57,631 nucleotides of DNA from NCBI GenBank assembly GCA_027307115.1, contig DAHUXN010000031.1, positions 1-57,631 on the forward strand. The letters are read 5' to 3'. Below the pieces are notes generated by a model. It made no database searches. It was given only the letters and a program-made list of their open reading frames with translations, and was not told the DNA's origin. The stretch is from Acidobacteriota bacterium. GTDB taxonomy: Bacteria; Acidobacteriota; Terriglobia; Acidiferrales; UBA7541. Positions 54,073 to 57,631 of this stretch are shown piece after piece (the first letter of the stretch is position 1; each line of letters opens with the position of its first letter). A program made the translations under genes and the position numbers.

Positions 54073-54578
54073 TTGCCCATCCGTTTCAAAACCGCGGCCA
54101 GCTTCCTGAAATAGCGCATCTTCACGCCTCGCCCCTTCGCATTCAGCGCGCTAGTGGAAGGCAGCACAAAAACGTCCGCGCCGTAGAGCTTTTCCTTCTG
54201 CAAACCCAGCATGCAAGGTCGGCCTGCAAATTTCTCGTAGACCATCTTGCCGTTAAACGCCACGAGACGCGGGCGAAACTCTTCGAGCTTCTGCGCCAAT
54301 AGGACTCGGCCTTCCGCAAATTCCTCGCGCTCGATGTCGTCGACGCCCTTCGACGGCCGCTTGACCAGATCCGTAAGCCCGATGCCAAATTCCACCACGC
54401 GGCGATCATCCGCATAGGCAATCGGCTCGGGAATAACACCCGATTCATAAAGCAGCGGCCAAAATTCGTTACCGCGCCCCGCGTAATAGTGACCCACACG
54501 GGCTGATCGCTCCCCGGGATTACAGCCGACTACAATCAGCTTCATCCCTCGGCGGAGATAATCAGGCAGCGTGCGCAT
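54069..54578 (-). CDS. mug: Mug/TDG-type uracil (mismatch) DNA glycosylase
   Basis: This 169-residue protein shows IVVGCNPGERSARVGHYYAGRGNEFWPLLYESG, the Mug/TDG motif in which the Asn of NPG activates water. The second motif is VFVLPSTSALNAKGRG (S-x-S/N-A-x-N type). It removes uracil or thymine derivatives mispaired with guanine in DNA. It is unexpected in a catabolic operon. The ATG at 54578 begins 27 bases after the aldehyde dehydrogenase stop, and its end overlaps the next gene. Confidence 0.9.
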   Translation of the reverse strand: MRTLPDYLRRGMKLIVVGCNPGERSARVGHYYAGRGNEFWPLLYESGVIPEPIAYADDRRVVEFGIGLTDLVKRPSKGVDDIEREEFAEGRVLLAQKLEEFRPRLVAFNGKMVYEKFAGRPCMLGLQKEKLYGADVFVLPSTSALNAKGRGVKMRYFRKLAAVLKRMGN

Positions 54579-54605
54579 CGCTTCGAGCCAACTCCATCGT
54601 CACAT

Positions 54606-56078
54606 TTAATCTTTCAGATTCACCCAAACGCTCTTCACCTGCGTATAGCTCTCGAGCGCGTGCATGCTCAATTCGCGTCCGTAACCGCTCATCTTGTAGC
54701 CGCCAAACGCCGCGGCAGGATCGTAATTGTTGTACGTGTTGATCCACACGGTTCCGGCCTGCAACCGATGCGCGACGCGATGCGCCTTGGCAATGTCCCG
54801 AGTCCAAACGGCGGCGGCAAGGCCGTAGGGGTTTTTGTTCGCTTCGCGAATCGCTTCTTCCACGTCGTCGAACGCAATCGTTGCGAGCACAGGCCCGAAG
54901 ATTTCCTCGCGCGCAATGGTCATATCGTTCTTCACGTCGTCGAAAACCGTCGGCTGCACAAAATAGCCTTTCCCATTCCCGAATTGCGCCCGCGCTCCTC
55001 CTGCAACGAGTTTCGCCCCTTCAGCTTTTCCTTTTTCGATGTAGCCGAGGACTTTGTTCATCTGCGCCTCGCTGACTAACGCGCCAAACTTCGTCTTGGG
55101 ATCGAGTGGATCGCCCGGTTGGACTTTTTTCGTGCGGTCGACCAATTTCTGCATGAAGTCATCGTGAATCTTGCGCTCCACAAAAAGCCGTGAGCCCGCA
55201 GCGCAAACTTCGCCTTTCCCATAGAAGATACCGATCGTCGCGCCGCGCGCCGCGCCATCCAAATCCGCATCGGCCAGGACAATATTCGGGGATTTTCCTC
55301 CAAGCTCCAGAGTCACGTGCTTCAAGCTATCCGCGGAAACGCGCGCAATCTCCTGGCCGGTCATCGTTGAGCCGGTGAACGCAATTTTGGACACGCCCGG
55401 ATGACGCACCAGCGCACGCCCGAGTTCATCGGAAGCGCCTGTCACGATGTTCAAAGCGCCGTCCGGCAACCCGGCCTCTTGGCAAATCTCGCCGAGCCGC
55501 AGTGCTGTAAGTGATGTCCACGGCGCAGGCTTCAGCACGACGGTGTTGCCGGCAGCCAGCGCGGGAGCCACTTTCCACGACGCAAGGAGCAGCGGAAAAT
55601 TCCACGGGACGATTGCCGCAACCACACCGATGGGCTCACGCAGCGTGTAATGCAGAAACGGCCCACGGACGGGAACCGTTTCACCGTGAATTTTCGTCGC
55701 CCAACCCGCATAGTAGCGAAAGACCTCCGCCACCATCGGAATATCCACCTGGCACGATTCAAAGATCGGCTTTCCGTTGTCGAGCGTTTCGAGGGTGCCA
55801 AGCTCTTCGTTGTATTTGTCAACCAGATCGCCGATCTTCCAGAGTATGCGGCCGCGGTCCGAAGCGCTCATTTCCGCCCACGGGCCCGACTCGAACGCAC
55901 GCCGCGCCGCCCCGACCGCCGCATCGGCGTCGTTCGCGTCCGCATCGGCAATCTGCGTCAGCGTTTCGCCCGTGGCGGGATTAACGGTGGGGTACGTCTT
56001 GCCCGAGGCGGCATCCAGCCATTTGCCACCTATGAACAACTTTCCGGGCTTCGGTTCGATTTTGGCTGCCGTCGCCAT
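54606..56078 (-). CDS. NAD(P)-dependent aldehyde dehydrogenase
   Basis: This 490-residue ALDH-superfamily enzyme has catalytic Cys292 in GKGEVCAAGSRL, the general base Glu258 in LELGGKSPN, the oxyanion Asn160 in VPWNFPLL and the cofactor-binding FTGST motif. All are intact and the length is standard. It could oxidise the semialdehyde produced on aerobic ring cleavage of an aryl-CoA (the BoxD/PaaZ-like step), but the sequence resembles the general betaine/retinal-type ALDH, so the substrate is uncertain. It lies 8 bases after the upstream hydratase stop. Confidence 0.93.
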   Translation of the reverse strand: MATAAKIEPKPGKLFIGGKWLDAASGKTYPTVNPATGETLTQIADADANDADAAVGAARRAFESGPWAEMSASDRGRILWKIGDLVDKYNEELGTLETLDNGKPIFESCQVDIPMVAEVFRYYAGWATKIHGETVPVRGPFLHYTLREPIGVVAAIVPWNFPLLLASWKVAPALAAGNTVVLKPAPWTSLTALRLGEICQEAGLPDGALNIVTGASDELGRALVRHPGVSKIAFTGSTMTGQEIARVSADSLKHVTLELGGKSPNIVLADADLDGAARGATIGIFYGKGEVCAAGSRLFVERKIHDDFMQKLVDRTKKVQPGDPLDPKTKFGALVSEAQMNKVLGYIEKGKAEGAKLVAGGARAQFGNGKGYFVQPTVFDDVKNDMTIAREEIFGPVLATIAFDDVEEAIREANKNPYGLAAAVWTRDIAKAHRVAHRLQAGTVWINTYNNYDPAAAFGGYKMSGYGRELSMHALESYTQVKSVWVNLKD

Positions 56079-56086
56079 GCTTGAGC

Positions 56087-56896
56087 CTACTTTCCCTTGA
56101 ATTCCGGCTGGCGCTTATCGACGTATGCTTTCAGCCCTTCCTTCGCGTCCTCGCTTGTGAAGAGCAATTGCTGCAATTCGCGCTCGATACCGAGAGCCTC
56201 CCCAAAGCCGACTTCCAATCCGGTGACCACGGCGCGCTTGATACGACCCACTGCGCGAGACGCCTTGTTTGGCGGGCAGAATTGCCGCGCGTAAGCCATT
56301 ACTTCGTCCCAGAATGATTCACGCTCGTAAATATACTGAATCAGCCCCATCTCGGCGGCTTCTTCGAAGCTGAACGTGCGTCCCGTCGCCATTAATTCAA
56401 TCGCCCGCGACTTGCCCACAGCCCGCGCAAGACGTTGCGTGCCGCCCGTGCCGGGGAGAACGCCCAGGTTCACTTCGGGCAGGCCAATTTTGCCGCCCTC
56501 CTTTTTCGCCAGTCGGATATCGCAAGCAAGCGCAATTTCAAGACCGCCTCCCACCGTATGGCCGTTGAGCGCCGCAATCACCAGTTTGGGAGTCTGCTCC
56601 AGGCGGGAGAGCGTCTCGTTCGCATGTAGACAGAAATAATATTTGAACTGCGGATCGACTTTGGCGAGCATCGGAATACTTGCGCCCGCGGAAAAAAACT
56701 TTTCGCCGGCGCCACGCAGCAAAAGCACGTGGACGTTGTCGTCCATGCGCGCCTCTAGTATTGACTCATCGAGCTGGCGCATCATCTCGTAGGTGTACGT
56801 ATTCGCCGGCGCATCATCCATCTCGATTATGGCGATGCCGTCTTCAACCCGATAATTCACCAACTGTTTCTGATCCACCGCTTGCGTCGTTGCCAT
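56087..56896 (-). CDS. Enoyl-CoA hydratase/isomerase family protein
   Basis: This 269-residue crotonase-fold protein has RGAGEKFFSAGASIPML and ALNGHTVGGGLEIALACDIRLA for the oxyanion hole. The glutamate in GLPEVNLGVLPGTGGTQRLAR is the usual catalytic position for hydratases. It probably hydrates an enoyl-CoA in the degradation route. It is the first structural gene after the TetR regulator (36 bases), and its stop is followed by the ALDH start after 8 bases. Confidence 0.92.
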   Translation of the reverse strand: MATTQAVDQKQLVNYRVEDGIAIIEMDDAPANTYTYEMMRQLDESILEARMDDNVHVLLLRGAGEKFFSAGASIPMLAKVDPQFKYYFCLHANETLSRLEQTPKLVIAALNGHTVGGGLEIALACDIRLAKKEGGKIGLPEVNLGVLPGTGGTQRLARAVGKSRAIELMATGRTFSFEEAAEMGLIQYIYERESFWDEVMAYARQFCPPNKASRAVGRIKRAVVTGLEVGFGEALGIERELQQLLFTSEDAKEGLKAYVDKRQPEFKGK

Positions 56897-56932
56897 TGAA
56901 AAACTCCTCTCTCTTGTGAATATCGATTTCGT

Positions 56933-57607
56933 CTAACCCGCGGCATGTACTGCGATTTTCACTGTGTTGTGTGCGGCGCGCGATGATTTCTGCGACCCGG
57001 CCCGGTGGCCATTCATCACTCCGTGCAGGAACATTTGCGACATTACATCCGAAAGCCCTTCGGCTTCGGGATCCACTTGTGGACGATGCCATGTGTGAAT
57101 CCAGTTCATCATACCGAACAACGACAAAACGGCGATGCGAGGATTTAGTTGTCGTGCCGGGCCCGCGCGCCGCAATTCCTCGAAAATCTCGAGCGCCGTG
57201 TCGTAATAGCGGCGCTTGATCTCCGCGACTTCCTTTCGATACTCGCCTGCAAGCACATCATCCTCGCGCGCAAGCACCTTCATCTCCATCGGATGGCGCA
57301 GAAAATATTCCAGATGATTATGAACCAGGACGCGAAGGCGGACGGCAGGATCGGAGACACCCTCCAAGTTGCGGCGAAGCTGCGCCAGAATCGTTCTAAA
57401 CGTATGGATTTGAATCAGATAGAGAAGCTTCTGCTTGCTTTCAACATAATAATACAAGCCAGACAGGGAAACACCGCTTGCGCGGCTGATGTCGCGAATA
57501 GAAGCGCCTTCGTAGCCCTTTTCGGCGAAAACGCGGGCGGAATGCCGGAGAATCATCTCCAACTTCCGGGAAGCGATGCGGGAATCTGGTGTCGCAACAC
57601 GAGGCAT
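56933..57607 (-). CDS. TetR-family transcriptional regulator
   Basis: This 224-residue protein has an N-terminal TetR helix-turn-helix (ILRHSARVFAEKGYEGASIRDISRASGVSLSGLYYYVESKQKLLY, about residues 19-63) and a C-terminal ligand-binding helical domain of the TetR_C (KstR2/FadR-like) type. Acyl-CoA-sensing regulators of this class often control such operons; an aryl- or acyl-CoA inducer is therefore a reasonable inference. It is the 5'-most gene seen of the operon. The operator should lie just beyond 57607 or in the short gap at 56897-56932; no palindrome was clear there. Confidence 0.92.
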   Translation of the reverse strand: MPRVATPDSRIASRKLEMILRHSARVFAEKGYEGASIRDISRASGVSLSGLYYYVESKQKLLYLIQIHTFRTILAQLRRNLEGVSDPAVRLRVLVHNHLEYFLRHPMEMKVLAREDDVLAGEYRKEVAEIKRRYYDTALEIFEELRRAGPARQLNPRIAVLSLFGMMNWIHTWHRPQVDPEAEGLSDVMSQMFLHGVMNGHRAGSQKSSRAAHNTVKIAVHAAG

Positions 57608-57631
57608 TCGTTGGCGATCCTGAGTCGAACG

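Noticed and set aside
1-57631. CRISPR arrays, tRNA/rRNA genes, insertion sequences
   Set aside because: No regularly spaced direct repeats, no cloverleaf or rRNA-like segment and no transposase frame were recognised; tRNA absence was judged by eye only and should be confirmed with tRNAscan-SE.

Overview
The window most resembles a chromosome of a Gram-negative soil bacterium of the Acidobacteriota (Terriglobia-like). This is inferred from the moderately high GC content, the presence of lpxB (lipid A synthesis), and the mix of housekeeping genes with lineage-typical secreted proteins and peptidases. No 16S or other phylogenetic marker is present, so the assignment is tentative. No tRNA, rRNA, CRISPR array, prophage or insertion sequence was recognised.

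Layout. 1-20 kb is mostly housekeeping: the 3' end of uvrC, a YtxH-type stress protein, the mnmA/cysteine desulfurase pair for tRNA thiolation, an SAM hydrolase, an ABC permease pair coupled to a CNNM/CorC-type protein, then xseB-ispA-NiCoT-tlyA-nadK-secreted hydrolase on the plus strand, and lysA, a GAF/PP2C phosphatase, deoC and hpt on the minus strand. 20-32 kb is more accessory: membrane and secreted proteins (an orphan HEMGH metalloprotease, an S10 peptidase), a solitary HTH protein, a VOC protein, bipA, a response-regulator diguanylate cyclase, a fatty-acid desaturase, a CsbD-like protein and a 1 kb gene-poor stretch. 32-44 kb (plus strand) carries an Mpo1-like protein, a 913-residue PilZ/coiled-coil protein, an unknown gene that looks leaderless, a lipoprotein coupled to a heterodimeric ABC exporter, lpxB, and an M1-peptidase-like protein whose zinc site is gone.

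44-57.6 kb (minus strand) is the most striking part: about 15 tightly packed co-directional genes running from a TetR regulator at the right edge to a macro-domain protein. It encodes three crotonase-family enzymes, an aldehyde dehydrogenase, a PaaA/BoxB-type diiron protein, a 3-hydroxyacyl-CoA dehydrogenase, an amidohydrolase and a complete three-subunit molybdenum hydroxylase. The FAD subunit of that hydroxylase carries the extra four-cysteine pattern typical of 4-hydroxybenzoyl-CoA reductase. The set reads as a CoA-thioester aromatic degradation operon that mixes aerobic (epoxidase-like) and reductive (hydroxybenzoyl-CoA reductase-like) chemistry.

Inside that operon, between a rhodanese gene and the [2Fe-2S] subunit gene, lies an Spx/ArsC-family gene with an in-frame TGA exactly at the catalytic cysteine (giving a U-x-x-C motif). 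A strong stem-loop with a GGUC apical loop follows it immediately, as expected for a bacterial SECIS element. An automatic caller would report it as a truncated gene; I read it as a selenoprotein of about 116 residues, and it is the main finding of this window.
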